From assembly GCA_964478075.1 (NCBI GenBank), contig CAYZGO010000013.1, forward strand, positions 1-64,000: a stretch of 64,000 nt of DNA, given 5' to 3'. Shown piece after piece: positions 7,827-16,937 of the stretch (position 1 is its first letter; every line of letters begins with the position of its first letter). Below the pieces are notes generated by a model that made no database searches, was not told where the DNA came from, and saw only the letters and a list, made by a program, of their open reading frames with translations. This stretch comes from DAOUEX01 sp034430235 (lineage in GTDB: Bacteria > Chloroflexota > Anaerolineae > UBA2200). Position numbers and translations under genes: made by a program.

Positions 7827-8237
7827 ATGACTTTGAAACCGACAGCAACACCCAGGCAACATAGCCGACGACGCGGAGACAGTCTGGTCGAGTTCGCACT
7901 CATTGTCCCCGTTTTAGTACTCATTGTCATGGCGGTCTTTGACTTCGGCCGGGCTGTATACGCTTACAGCGTCGTGGCAAACTCTGCTCGGGAAGGGGCC
8001 CGTTTCGGAATTATCTCCACAGCCACCCCGAATGACATCATCACTGTGGTCCAGAATAGCGCGGTGGGGCTCGATCCCGCGCAATTGGCGGTCAGTGTGA
8101 CTTATCCCACCACGGACACCGTCCGGGTGGTTGTGAGTTACACTCTTGAGCTTACCACTCCACTCGTAGCCGAGGTGGTATCTGCTGATGGCTCCGTGGT
8201 GCTGGGTAGTTCAGCAACAATGTATACGGGGTACTGA
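7827..8237 (+). CDS. tadE: TadE-like minor pseudopilin 2
   Basis: 136-aa second TadE-like protein: RRRGDSLVEFALIVPVLVLI, then VFDFGRAVYAYSVVANSAREGARFG. It has the same architecture as its upstream neighbour and starts 1 bp after that gene's stop, so the two are translationally linked. Two tandem TadE-like proteins commonly replace the TadE/TadF pair. The weak ribosome site fits coupling. Confidence 0.85.
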   Translation: MTLKPTATPRQHSRRRGDSLVEFALIVPVLVLIVMAVFDFGRAVYAYSVVANSAREGARFGIISTATPNDIITVVQNSAVGLDPAQLAVSVTYPTTDTVRVVVSYTLELTTPLVAEVVSADGSVVLGSSATMYTGY

Positions 8238-8239
8238 AA

Positions 8240-9433
8240 ATGAACGCAAGTAGAGTTTCTCGTAGAGGTAAGGAGTCAGGCCAGACTGTGGTTCTTGTTG
8301 CCCTGCTGCTCGTCGGCCTAATAGCTATGTTGGCTCTGGTTCTGGACGGCGGAAACATGTACCTGCAACGCCGCCGCGTGCAGAATGCAGCGGATGCTGC
8401 GGCCCTGGCCGCGACATCTCGCCTGGCTGACGAGTGGAACGACACAGCCATCCAGGCAACCGTGACAGAGTACGCAGTCACACGCAACGGCGCCGATACC
8501 GTGGACGCAGTCTATCTTCCTTCGGAGGAGGCAGTCGGCGGCGGATACGTGCCAGCCAACAGCACCGGCGTGCGCGTTCACGCCACAAGAACGGTCTCCA
8601 CCTTCTTCGCTGGTGTGGTCGGATTGCAAGAAAGCACCATTGTTGCTGACGCGGCTGCCCAGTTCGAGCTGCTGAGTGGTGGCTGTGGAGGCTACGGCTT
8701 CTGGGCGCAAAGCGAGACCTGCTCCGAGCCTGTTGAGTGGAGTGGCAGCGGCGGCCTGATCATCGGCCGCGGTCACTCGAACGGCAAGATGAAGGTGTCT
8801 GGCTCTGGACACGAAGTCCAGGGCGATGTCGAGTACGTGACGACTGTCCAGGAGACCGGATCCGGCCACGACATCACTTACGTCCAGAGCACTGCCAGCG
8901 ACTCGTTCCCAATTCAGTGGAACATCGAGGACTACCGTCCTGAGCCCCTGGGAGTAGCAGCGAGCGCCGCCCAGGCCGCCGGCAAATACTTTGTGCACGG
9001 CCCCGACACGTGGAAAATCTCGGGATCTGAGACCTTTGACGAGGGCCTGCACTACTGCACTGGCCAAGTCGACATCAGCGGCAGCGGCCACTACGGTCAC
9101 ATAACGATCGTAGCTGAAGAGCAAATTCAAATCAGTGGCTCCGGTCACATATTCGAGTACTACTGCGATGGCCTGCTCTTCTTTTCCAATTACGAACCCA
9201 GCGGCCAGTGCACTAGTGCTGTCGTGGACGTCTCCGGGAGCGGCGGCCGTTATGAAGGCGTCATCTACGCCCCGCATGGCCTCATCCAATACACCGGATC
9301 GGGCCATCACATGATGTACGGCGCCCTCATCGGCTGGTGCGTGGACCTCTCTGGATCGAGCTTTACGCTGACCTACAATGATGAAATTTGCGAAGATATG
9401 GCAAAAAAGGTCACTGTGCGCTTGATTCAATAG
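8240..9433 (+). CDS. TadG-like pilus protein with SGSGH repeat domain
   Basis: 397-aa protein. The N-terminus has the TadG/Flp-assembly signature: SGQTVVLVALLLVGLIAMLAL helix, then VLDGGNMYLQRRRVQNAADAAALAA. After about residue 160 comes an unusual region where short Ser-Gly-Ser-Gly-(His/Gly) turns recur every 15-35 residues (SGSGG, VSGSGHEVQ, TGSGHDI, ISGSGHYGHI, ISGSGHIFEY, VSGSGGRYEGV, TGSGHHMMYG, LSGSSF), as in parallel beta-helix or polymer-forming domains. Several Cys residues could pair. Starts 2 bp after tadE2. TadG proteins anchor the Tad machine in the envelope; the repeat domain may extend from the surface. Confidence 0.7.
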   Translation: MNASRVSRRGKESGQTVVLVALLLVGLIAMLALVLDGGNMYLQRRRVQNAADAAALAATSRLADEWNDTAIQATVTEYAVTRNGADTVDAVYLPSEEAVGGGYVPANSTGVRVHATRTVSTFFAGVVGLQESTIVADAAAQFELLSGGCGGYGFWAQSETCSEPVEWSGSGGLIIGRGHSNGKMKVSGSGHEVQGDVEYVTTVQETGSGHDITYVQSTASDSFPIQWNIEDYRPEPLGVAASAAQAAGKYFVHGPDTWKISGSETFDEGLHYCTGQVDISGSGHYGHITIVAEEQIQISGSGHIFEYYCDGLLFFSNYEPSGQCTSAVVDVSGSGGRYEGVIYAPHGLIQYTGSGHHMMYGALIGWCVDLSGSSFTLTYNDEICEDMAKKVTVRLIQ

Positions 9434-9483
9434 CGTGGGCGCGCATCCTGGCGCAGAGCTACCAAAATAGGAGGAGATCAACA

Positions 9484-10263
9484 GTGAAAAAACGCGGAGG
9501 ACTCATCTGGATCGCAGCCGGAATCATATTGGCGCTGCTGGCTGGTGCGTTGGCCTTTTGGGCCATATTTCGCGCATCGTCAACACAGGTTGAGCTGCCC
9601 ATGCAACAGGCAGCCCAAGTAAACGTCGTAGTTGCCTCCCGTGTCATCGCCGTACGCGAGTTGATCCAGCCAGGTGACGTCGAGATGCGCATGGCGCCGG
9701 CTGACATGGTGCCAGAGAACGCCATCCAGCACATAGATAACGTGGTTGACTGGATAGCCATGACTCCGCTTTGGCCTGGCGAGATAATCCTGACCAGCAA
9801 CGTGATCTCGCCCACTATTAAAGGAGTGCACGTGGCCTATACCATGGATGAGAATAAGGTAGCCATGGCTATCCCTGCCGATGACCTGATGAGCAGCAAC
9901 AATCTGCTGCAACCTGGGGACCACGTGGACGTCCTTTTCTCAATAGAGGTCGAGGTAGCAGATGAGGAGAGCCTAAGGCTAGTGACGTTCAACGCGTTGC
10001 AAAATCTAGAGATCGCAGCCTTGGTCCGGCCGGGTGACCTGGAAGCCAAAGCGCAGACGGGTGCAACGATGTCGTCTCCACAGGCCATCGTCTTTACGCT
10101 GGATCCGCAGGATGCACTGGTACTCAAGCACCTGCGAGACATAGGAGGCACTGTGGACATCGTGTTGCGCGCCCCAGAGGCCAAAGAACGCTTCAGCACC
10201 CAGCCGGTTGATATGAATTACCTGGTCGACCGTTACCAGATGCGAATTCCAGTTTTGCCCTGA
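9484..10263 (+). CDS. cpaB: Tad pilus assembly protein CpaB (SAF domain)
   Basis: 259-aa protein of the CpaB/RcpC family. One N-terminal membrane helix (LIWIAAGIILALLAGALAFW) is followed by a SAF domain (VNVVVASRVIAVRELIQPGDVE, WPGEIILTSNV) and the RcpC C-terminal beta domain (AMAIPADDLMSSNNLLQPGD-x-VDVLF). I chose the GTG at 9484 because GGAGGAG lies at 9470-9476; the frame upstream overlaps tadG. In diderms it helps secretin assembly; its role in Chloroflexota is less clear. No secretin gene is present in this locus. Confidence 0.85.
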   Translation: MKKRGGLIWIAAGIILALLAGALAFWAIFRASSTQVELPMQQAAQVNVVVASRVIAVRELIQPGDVEMRMAPADMVPENAIQHIDNVVDWIAMTPLWPGEIILTSNVISPTIKGVHVAYTMDENKVAMAIPADDLMSSNNLLQPGDHVDVLFSIEVEVADEESLRLVTFNALQNLEIAALVRPGDLEAKAQTGATMSSPQAIVFTLDPQDALVLKHLRDIGGTVDIVLRAPEAKERFSTQPVDMNYLVDRYQMRIPVLP

Positions 10264-10277
10264 GGACCGGAGCTAAA

Positions 10278-11429
10278 ATGTCGCCTAGGATCCTGGTCAT
10301 TGATAACGACCTCAATAGCGAGAAAGAAGTACAGCGTATCCTCGAAGCCGAGGGCTACGAGGTGTTGACGGCAGTCACAGGCCAGGGAGGTGTCATGCTG
10401 GCGCAGCGCCAGCGCCCGAAGCTGATTCTAGTGGACATCGAGCTGCCGGACATTGATGGCTATGAGGTCTGCCGCGCCTTGCGGGCCTCTCCCGAGACGG
10501 CGAAGCTTCCTGTCTTCATCTACACGGCCAGGGCTGAAGTGGCAGACAAGGTGGCTGGCTTCAAGGCAGGGGCCAACGACTACATTGTCAAACCGGTCGC
10601 TGCAGCCGAACTGGTAGCACGGATCAGGGTGGCTCTTGGTTCTGTGGATCAATCACTGGCCCACGTCGTTACACTGTGGGGCGCCAAAGGTGGGGTAGGT
10701 ACGACGACCGTAGCCAGCAACCTGGCCGTGGCCTTGCGGTCTAAGACAGGCAAAAGAGTGACACTGCTGGATGCCTCTGTCCTGGGGGGGGCGTTGGATG
10801 TGATGCTCAACCTGGCAGGCGGGCATACGATCGCCGATCTATTACCTCGTCTCGACGACCTGGATTCCGAACTACTAGGCTCGGTGCTGGCCAGGCATTC
10901 TTCTGGAGTCAGGGTCTTGCTATCTGCGCCTTGGAGTATGGATGGCAACAACGTGCAGCCAGCACAATTTGAGCGTATCCTTGGCTGGTTGCAAGAAGCC
11001 AACGACTACGTTGTTGTAGACACGTCTCCTTCACTGGACGAGAGCACCCTGGCTGTGCTGCAACTTTCAGACCAGGTAGTGGTGGTGCTGACGCCGGAGA
11101 TGACGTCACTGCGCAACGCGCGGCTCTTTCTAAAGGCGGCCGAGACTTGGGGACAGGCACCAGACAAGTTCATACTAGCTCTCAACCGCTATCCGTGCAA
11201 AGGTGGCATCAAACTGAAAGACGTTGAGGGAGCCATCCAAAACAGGATAGATGTACAGATTCCCAATGATGAGGCCCTGGTGACTTATTCGATTAACCGG
11301 GGGATACCGCTGGTCACCAGCCACAAGAAGAGTCCTGTAGCTCGGGGCTTCTGCCAGGTGACAGAGACAGTAATCGCTGGGGCGGAGGAGAACCACCGCC
11401 CGCCCAAACGCTCAACTATGCCTACGTGA
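10278..11429 (+). CDS. tadZ: TadZ/CpaE: receiver domain plus MinD-like ATPase
   Basis: 383-aa localisation ATPase of the Tad system. Residues 1-120 form a response-regulator receiver with a full active site: D10/D11, D53 (LVDIELPD), T83 (YTA) and K105 (IVKP). Residues 128-365 are a MinD/ParA-type ATPase with deviant Walker A GAKGGVGTTT (135-144), VTLLDAS and VVVDTSPS. TadZ receivers are usually described as atypical and lacking phosphorylation residues, so the intact acid pocket here is notable. It marks the pole or site of pilus assembly. The gene follows cpaB by 14 bp with GGACCGGAG upstream. Confidence 0.85.
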   Translation: MSPRILVIDNDLNSEKEVQRILEAEGYEVLTAVTGQGGVMLAQRQRPKLILVDIELPDIDGYEVCRALRASPETAKLPVFIYTARAEVADKVAGFKAGANDYIVKPVAAAELVARIRVALGSVDQSLAHVVTLWGAKGGVGTTTVASNLAVALRSKTGKRVTLLDASVLGGALDVMLNLAGGHTIADLLPRLDDLDSELLGSVLARHSSGVRVLLSAPWSMDGNNVQPAQFERILGWLQEANDYVVVDTSPSLDESTLAVLQLSDQVVVVLTPEMTSLRNARLFLKAAETWGQAPDKFILALNRYPCKGGIKLKDVEGAIQNRIDVQIPNDEALVTYSINRGIPLVTSHKKSPVARGFCQVTETVIAGAEENHRPPKRSTMPT

Positions 11430-11451
11430 GACCTTTGGAGGTTTTGTCTGG

Positions 11452-12105
11452 ATGTGGCTTGCAGCAGTGCTCGGCCTGGGCATCGGTCTAATCCTAAATG
11501 CATGCGCTGATCGGCTGCCACGGGATGTGGAGGCCAGATTATCTGGCTCACGCCGCATTGCCCGCTGGAGTATTCTAACTCTGATCTCAGCGTGTCTCTG
11601 CGCTTACTTGCAGCGCCAGTACGGCTGGAGTTTCACTCTTGTTATCGAAGTAGTGTATTGTGGCCTGCTGCTGCTCATCGCGGCGATTGACCTGGAGCAC
11701 AGTTTGATTCCCAATATCCTTGTAGGGTCTGGTATGGTGCTGGCACTGGGATTCAACGTCTTGCAACCCACTCCGGGGCTGGCGGCAGCATTGTGGGGAG
11801 CAGGCGTAGGCGGAGGTATCTTTATGCTCCTTGCCCTGGCACGGCGTAACGCCTTGGGCTTAGGCGACGTCAAACTGGCCTCCTTGATTGGAATGATGAC
11901 CGGGTTCCCGTGGGTCTTGCAGGCACTGACCTTGGGCGTTGTTCTGGGAGGATTGGCGGCAGCCCTGCTGATGCTTGCACGGGTGCGACAGCCCAAGCAG
12001 TATATGCCTTATGCTCCTTATCTCGTCGCCGGGAGCATGGTCACTCTGCTCTATGGCCAGGGCATTGCGAGCTGGTATGCAAGCCTGACCGGACTTGGAG
12101 GATAA
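11452..12105 (+). CDS. cpaA: Type IV prepilin peptidase (TadV/CpaA)
   Basis: 217-aa polytopic membrane aspartic protease of family A24. The two catalytic Asp residues are visible in AAIDLEHSLIPN and in GLGDVKLASLIG (GxGD motif). The N-terminal 50 residues (NACADRLPRDVE) resemble a shortened PilD methylase domain without its Cys motif. It should cleave the Flp and TadE leaders encoded upstream. The start ATG at 11452 follows TTTGGAGG. Confidence 0.88.
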   Translation: MWLAAVLGLGIGLILNACADRLPRDVEARLSGSRRIARWSILTLISACLCAYLQRQYGWSFTLVIEVVYCGLLLLIAAIDLEHSLIPNILVGSGMVLALGFNVLQPTPGLAAALWGAGVGGGIFMLLALARRNALGLGDVKLASLIGMMTGFPWVLQALTLGVVLGGLAAALLMLARVRQPKQYMPYAPYLVAGSMVTLLYGQGIASWYASLTGLGG

Positions 12106-12107
12106 GC

Positions 12108-13073
12108 ATGCTGATATTGGCTGTTGCCACTGCGTGTCTAGTCTGCATCGCCATCATTGGGTTCTTTATAGGACTAGGCCAGATCATTAGCACTAGAGAT
12201 TCTGTCAAGGATCGGCTAGGCGCCTTCGCACCCTTGCCAGCCACCGGAAGTACGGAAGCCGAGACGGGCCAGGAGAAGAAGCCAAAACGTCTCGCCAGGC
12301 GCTTAAATCGCTTCATCTCCGGCCAGGCTTTCGCCTCGTCGCTGAAGACTGCGTTGGCACGCGCCAACCTGCCATTGACCGTTCAAGAATACACCTTAAT
12401 AAACATTGCCTGCGTGTGCGTGCTCTTCTTGCTTGCACTGGCTCTTTCACGGCAACTTATTCTTGCCTTGATCGGTGCAATAGTTGGCTTCTTCCTGCCT
12501 GGCCTCTACCTGAGCAGGAGGCAAAGACAGCGCCTGGTTGCCTTTCAGGGACAACTGCCGGACGTGTTGACATTGCTGGTCGGCTCTCTGCGCAGTGGAT
12601 ACGGCATGACGATCGCCATGGACACAGTGTCGACACAAATGCCCCCCCCTGTGTCCGAGGAGTTTGGTCGCGTTGTGCGTGAGGTTGGCCTGGGCGTGTC
12701 CACCGGGCAAGCCCTATCTAACCTGGTGCGTCGGATCCGCAGCGATGATCTCGATCTGGTGGTCACCGCTATTGCCATACAATACGAAGTTGGGGGCAAT
12801 CTAGCTACGATCCTGGAAGCCATCAGCGATACCATCACTGAGCGGGTCCGCCTGAAGGGACAGTTGCGCACGTTAACCATCCAACACACTATGACTCGCT
12901 ACGTCCTAACCGCGCTGCCGGTTGGCCTGGGCCTGATTCTCTACATCTTGAATCCAAAGTACATGGGCGGCTTATTCATGCCGGGCCCGACTCTGCTCAT
13001 CCCTATCGGTGCCGCCGTGCTCCTAGTGATGGGCTACCTTGTTATGAGCAAACTGGGCACCATCGACGTTTGA
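12108..13073 (+). CDS. tadB: TadB inner-membrane platform protein
   Basis: 321-aa membrane protein of the GspF/TadB family. It starts 2 bp after the peptidase stop at ATG 12108, preceded by TTGGAGG. A helix at the N-terminus and two close helices near 100-145 are followed by the T2SSF domain (VAFQGQLPDVLTLLVGSLRSG, EVGGNLATILEAISDTITERVR) and two C-terminal helices. TadB and TadC together form the platform on which the CpaF ATPase acts. Confidence 0.88.
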   Translation: MLILAVATACLVCIAIIGFFIGLGQIISTRDSVKDRLGAFAPLPATGSTEAETGQEKKPKRLARRLNRFISGQAFASSLKTALARANLPLTVQEYTLINIACVCVLFLLALALSRQLILALIGAIVGFFLPGLYLSRRQRQRLVAFQGQLPDVLTLLVGSLRSGYGMTIAMDTVSTQMPPPVSEEFGRVVREVGLGVSTGQALSNLVRRIRSDDLDLVVTAIAIQYEVGGNLATILEAISDTITERVRLKGQLRTLTIQHTMTRYVLTALPVGLGLILYILNPKYMGGLFMPGPTLLIPIGAAVLLVMGYLVMSKLGTIDV

Positions 13074-13090
13074 AAGCACAGGAGGAATCA

Positions 13091-14026
13091 ATGAATCCGC
13101 TTCATCTTCCCTTGGGCGTAGGGTTCCTGGTAAGCCTGAGTTGCGGCATCGTCTACTGGGGCCTGCTCAAACTGAGGAGAACCGAGACGCCTCAACGACG
13201 TCTGGAGCGATTGGTTGCCAGCCTGCACCCATTGGAAGGTGCAGAGCTCGAGCTGCCTTTCTTGGATCGAGTGCTAAGACCTTGGCTTCGCAAACAGATA
13301 CGGGCGGCGGGCCGACTTGCTCCCTCACACAATATTGAGAAATTGCGGCAAAATCTTGTTCGGGCTAACTATCCGTACGGTTTGACGGTGCTGGATTTCC
13401 TTGGCGTAAAACTGCTCAGCGGCATGTTGGCTGGGGTTGGGGTTCTCTCTTGGCTCACGGCGCGCAGGGCAGGATTACTCCCAACAGTGCTCCTTGCTGC
13501 CATAGTAGGCGTGGTCGGGTTCCTTTTACCGGATTTCTGGCTGGGCTCACTCGTGCGCCGGCGCAAAGTGCAACTAGTCCGCACTTTGCCAGATGCCCTG
13601 GATATGCTTACAATATGCGTGGATGCAGGGGCTGGCCTCGACTCAGCGATGCTTAAGATCAGCCAGAAGTGGCAAGATGCCATCGGAACTGAATTTGGCA
13701 AAGTTGTTGCCGAAATACGCATTGGGATGAGCCGGCGCGAAGCACTGCAAAACATGGTCATGCGCACAGGCGTACCTGACATATCCAGTTTTGTGGCCGT
13801 CCTGGTACAAGCGGACCAGTTCGGGCTCAGTATTGCCAGCGTGTTGCACACTCAATCTGAACAGATGCGTACGCGCCGTTGGCAGCGGGCAGAGCAGGAG
13901 GCGCGCAAAGTGCCGACCAAGCTGCTCTTTCCCCTGATCTTCATGATCTTCCCGTCAGTGCTGGCCGTGACCATTGGCCCTGCCATCCCGGTTCTGATAC
14001 ACACCTTTGCCGGGTTGGCCCAATGA
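13091..14026 (+). CDS. tadC: TadC inner-membrane platform protein
   Basis: 311-aa partner of TadB, same T2SSF fold: LVRTLPDALDMLTICVDAGAGLDSAM, EIRIGMSRREALQNM, FVAVLVQADQFGLSIASVLHTQ, and a C-terminal helix pair. I use ATG 13091 with AGGAGG just upstream (CACAGGAGGAATCA); a TTG at 13070 overlapping tadB is less likely. Its stop overlaps the TPR gene start (ATGA). Confidence 0.88.
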   Translation: MNPLHLPLGVGFLVSLSCGIVYWGLLKLRRTETPQRRLERLVASLHPLEGAELELPFLDRVLRPWLRKQIRAAGRLAPSHNIEKLRQNLVRANYPYGLTVLDFLGVKLLSGMLAGVGVLSWLTARRAGLLPTVLLAAIVGVVGFLLPDFWLGSLVRRRKVQLVRTLPDALDMLTICVDAGAGLDSAMLKISQKWQDAIGTEFGKVVAEIRIGMSRREALQNMVMRTGVPDISSFVAVLVQADQFGLSIASVLHTQSEQMRTRRWQRAEQEARKVPTKLLFPLIFMIFPSVLAVTIGPAIPVLIHTFAGLAQ

Positions 14027-15600
14027 ATCTGAACTCGAAAGAGGGTGAATACGTGGAAGCAGAATCTTTGCAAAGCATAGCGTCGCTAGAAGCAGGTTCA
14101 CAGACAGACACTGACGCCGTGTACCAACAGAGCCTATTGCACTTTCAGAACGGCGAGTGGCAGGATGCTCTTGCCGGATTCCAAGACGTGCTGCGGCTTT
14201 GCCCTGATCATGCCGAAGCCAGAGCCTTCCTGGAAGAGACGCGCTTGAAAGCCTCTCTGGACCAAGACAAACCAAAACCCAAGCGTTTCAGGCTCCAGGC
14301 TGTCAAGCGCCCGGCTCTGATCCTGATAATCCTAAGCCTCATCGTGGCTCTCGGCATGGGCTTGCGGTGGGCTTATGGTCACTGGGTGGAACCGGGGAAG
14401 GCATTACAGCAACAGGAATTGCAGAAGGCTCAGCAGTTGGAACAGGCCTACCAGTATCTGGCCGAGCGAGACTATGTGGCAGCAGAGGAAGCCTTTCGCA
14501 CTTTTCTGGCCAAAGATCCCACCAATCAAGAGGCACAAGAAGGGCTTGCGGAGGTGGAAAGGAAGGCCGCTCTGGCCGAGAGCTATGCCCAGGCACAACA
14601 GGCCATAGCCCGACAGGATTGGGACGAAGCCTTGCGCATACTAGGAGCCATCATTGAACAGGACCCAGGCTATAAAGGCGTGCAAGCACAGCAAGCGCAC
14701 GTACAGGAACAACAGCAGTTGAGCATCTTGTTTGACGAAGCCGAGGAAGCCTATCATGCCAGTGACTGGCAAGAGGCCATTAGCTCTTACGAGACTCTGA
14801 CGAATCTGGATACGGAGTACCAGAAACAGAGTGTGACCGAGCATCTATTTGAGTGCTACCTTAAACTAGGCATCAGCCTGGTACAGACCACTAAAGGGGA
14901 GAGCGAGGCTGTACATGAAGCCCAGGATCTGTATCAGAAGGCACTTGCACTGCAACCTCAGCAGCCCGAGGCCATGCAGGAGACGGCACTGGCCAAGAGC
15001 TATCTGGAGGGGCAGACCCGGCTGGCGCAAGGCGACGTGGAAGGGGCCATCGCGGCACTGGAGTGGGTGCACGAGCAAAGGCCAGACTATGCTGATGGTA
15101 ATGCAGCCGCTTTGCTGAAGACAGCCGGAGGGGACACCGAGGTCGCCCAGACGGAGATTGATGACTCCACCGCACCTTCCGCTGCGGAAGGCAGTTTCCA
15201 GCAACAGTACGATAGCTTGATGCAACAGGGGGACACGGCCATCGCTGCTGGTGATTACACCCAGGCCGAACAGTATTATCGCCAAGCCACTAGCATTGCC
15301 ATCCATGGCGGGTACAACTCAGCGCGATGGTTGTTCGCCGCCTACGTCAAAGCAGGAACCGCCAGCGCCAGAAAGGACAGCTACGAGCAGGCTGTGGAGC
15401 AAGCAAGAACGGCCATCCGCATAATGACCAAGAGTGCCATCGCTATCCCTTCTTCGTCCTATGCCAACTACATCGAACAGGGTGACCGTTACGTCGAGGA
15501 CAAGGATTACCAGAACGCGCTTGCAGAATACGACAAGGCCCTGCGAGTCATCGGTCAGAAATGCGACTGCGGATTGGAAAACTGGAGCATACTACCATGA
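14023..15600 (+). CDS. Membrane-anchored TPR protein of the Tad locus
   Basis: 525-aa protein with one membrane helix (about 94-112, LILIILSLIVALGMGLRWAY) separating a short N-terminal TPR unit (YQQSLLHFQNGEWQDALAGF) from a long array of TPR-like repeats (AYQYLAERDYVAAEEAFRTFL, AQQAIARQDWDEALRILGAI, EAYHASDWQEAISSYETL, LYQKALALQPQQPEA, YDSLMQQGDTAIAAGDYTQA). It is Gln/Glu/Ala rich. TadD-type TPR proteins act as scaffolds in Tad systems; this one is larger and has the helix inside. The ATG at 14023 overlaps the tadC stop; GTG 14053 after AAAGAGGG is a possible alternative. Confidence 0.75.
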   Translation: MNLNSKEGEYVEAESLQSIASLEAGSQTDTDAVYQQSLLHFQNGEWQDALAGFQDVLRLCPDHAEARAFLEETRLKASLDQDKPKPKRFRLQAVKRPALILIILSLIVALGMGLRWAYGHWVEPGKALQQQELQKAQQLEQAYQYLAERDYVAAEEAFRTFLAKDPTNQEAQEGLAEVERKAALAESYAQAQQAIARQDWDEALRILGAIIEQDPGYKGVQAQQAHVQEQQQLSILFDEAEEAYHASDWQEAISSYETLTNLDTEYQKQSVTEHLFECYLKLGISLVQTTKGESEAVHEAQDLYQKALALQPQQPEAMQETALAKSYLEGQTRLAQGDVEGAIAALEWVHEQRPDYADGNAAALLKTAGGDTEVAQTEIDDSTAPSAAEGSFQQQYDSLMQQGDTAIAAGDYTQAEQYYRQATSIAIHGGYNSARWLFAAYVKAGTASARKDSYEQAVEQARTAIRIMTKSAIAIPSSSYANYIEQGDRYVEDKDYQNALAEYDKALRVIGQKCDCGLENWSILP

Positions 15601-16937
15601 CGATAAATGGGCGACACACTACCCCCACACTCACTACCAGTCAAGCGTTCTTCCAGGTCAAGAACGACATCAAGTTAAAGTCAAGGATCAGAGACAAGCT
15701 CCTGAAGCGCCTTGATCCCCAGTTGGACATCTCTAACACGCGCCTTGTACGGGAAACCATTGCAGAAATGTTCCCGAGGGTTCTGGCAGAAGAGAACCTA
15801 GTCATCAGCCGCGCAGAGCGTGTACGTCTCTTCGACCAGGTTATGGCTGAAGTCCTGGGGTATGGCCCTATTGAACCGCTGTTAGCGGATGACACCGTTA
15901 CCGAGATCATGGTCAATGGCCCGCAGGCCATCTATGTGGAGCGGCGCGGCAAGATTCAGAAAACGGCACTCACGTTTGAGAGTGAGGAGCATCTGTTCAG
16001 AATCATCGAACGAATTGTCACGCCATTGGGACGGCGTGTTGACGAAGCGTCGCCTATGGTAGATGCACGCCTCCCCGACGGCTCACGCGTCAATATCACC
16101 ATTCCTCCTATCTCACTGGTCGGCCCCGTGCTTACCATTCGCAAATTCTCCAGAATCCCGTTCACGGCTGAAGATCTGAGGGCCTTCGGTACAGTGACAC
16201 ACGAGTTCCTGCAGTTTGCGCAAGCATGCATTGAAGCTCGTCTGAACATCATTATCTCTGGCGGCACAGGCTCAGGCAAAACCACACTGCTCAACGTGCT
16301 TTCCGCCTTCATCCCACATGACGAGCGCATTATCACGATCGAGGACGCTGCCGAACTGCAATTGAACCAAGAGCACGTAGTCACCCTCGAGTCCCGGCCG
16401 CCGAATATAGAGGGTCGTGGCCGAATAACCATCCGTGACCTGCTGATCAATGCCTTGCGTATGCGACCGGATCGTATTATCATTGGCGAGGTTCGTGGTG
16501 GCGAGGCGCTTGACATGTTGCAAGCCATGAATACTGGCCACGACGGCGGCCTAAACACGTTGCACGCCAACACTGCCCGCGACGCTCTGCGTCGTCTGGA
16601 GACTATGGTGCTGATGGCCGGCATGGAGCTGCCGCTGCGCGCCATCCGTGAGCAGGTCGCCTCAGCCATCGATTGCGTCATCCACCTGGCACGCATGAGG
16701 GATGGGGTACGTCGGGTAGTCCAGGTGGCCGAAGTGCAGGGTATGGAGGGAGACGTCATTGTCATGCAAGACATCTATCGCTTCCAGCAGACTGGGGTCA
16801 AAGATGGGCGAATCCTTGGACGGTTGCAGCCCACAGGTATTCGCCCCACGTTCGCCGACAAACTCGAGAGGGCCAACATCCAACTGCCTGCGGAAGTCTT
16901 TGGCGCAATACTCGACACCCAGGCATACAGAGCATGA
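15597..16937 (+). CDS. cpaF: Tad secretion ATPase CpaF/TadA
   Basis: 446-aa hexameric ATPase that powers pilus assembly. Walker A GGTGSGKT (about 222-229), Asp box RIITIEDAAELQL, Walker B RIIIGEVRGGEALDM and His box GHDGGLNTLHAN are all present. The N-terminal domain includes YGPIEPLLADDTVTEIMVNG. ATG at 15597 overlaps the TPR stop (ATGA). The ATPase being last among the assembly genes, after tadB and tadC, differs from the usual order in which it precedes them. Confidence 0.95.
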   Translation: MTINGRHTTPTLTTSQAFFQVKNDIKLKSRIRDKLLKRLDPQLDISNTRLVRETIAEMFPRVLAEENLVISRAERVRLFDQVMAEVLGYGPIEPLLADDTVTEIMVNGPQAIYVERRGKIQKTALTFESEEHLFRIIERIVTPLGRRVDEASPMVDARLPDGSRVNITIPPISLVGPVLTIRKFSRIPFTAEDLRAFGTVTHEFLQFAQACIEARLNIIISGGTGSGKTTLLNVLSAFIPHDERIITIEDAAELQLNQEHVVTLESRPPNIEGRGRITIRDLLINALRMRPDRIIIGEVRGGEALDMLQAMNTGHDGGLNTLHANTARDALRRLETMVLMAGMELPLRAIREQVASAIDCVIHLARMRDGVRRVVQVAEVQGMEGDVIVMQDIYRFQQTGVKDGRILGRLQPTGIRPTFADKLERANIQLPAEVFGAILDTQAYRA

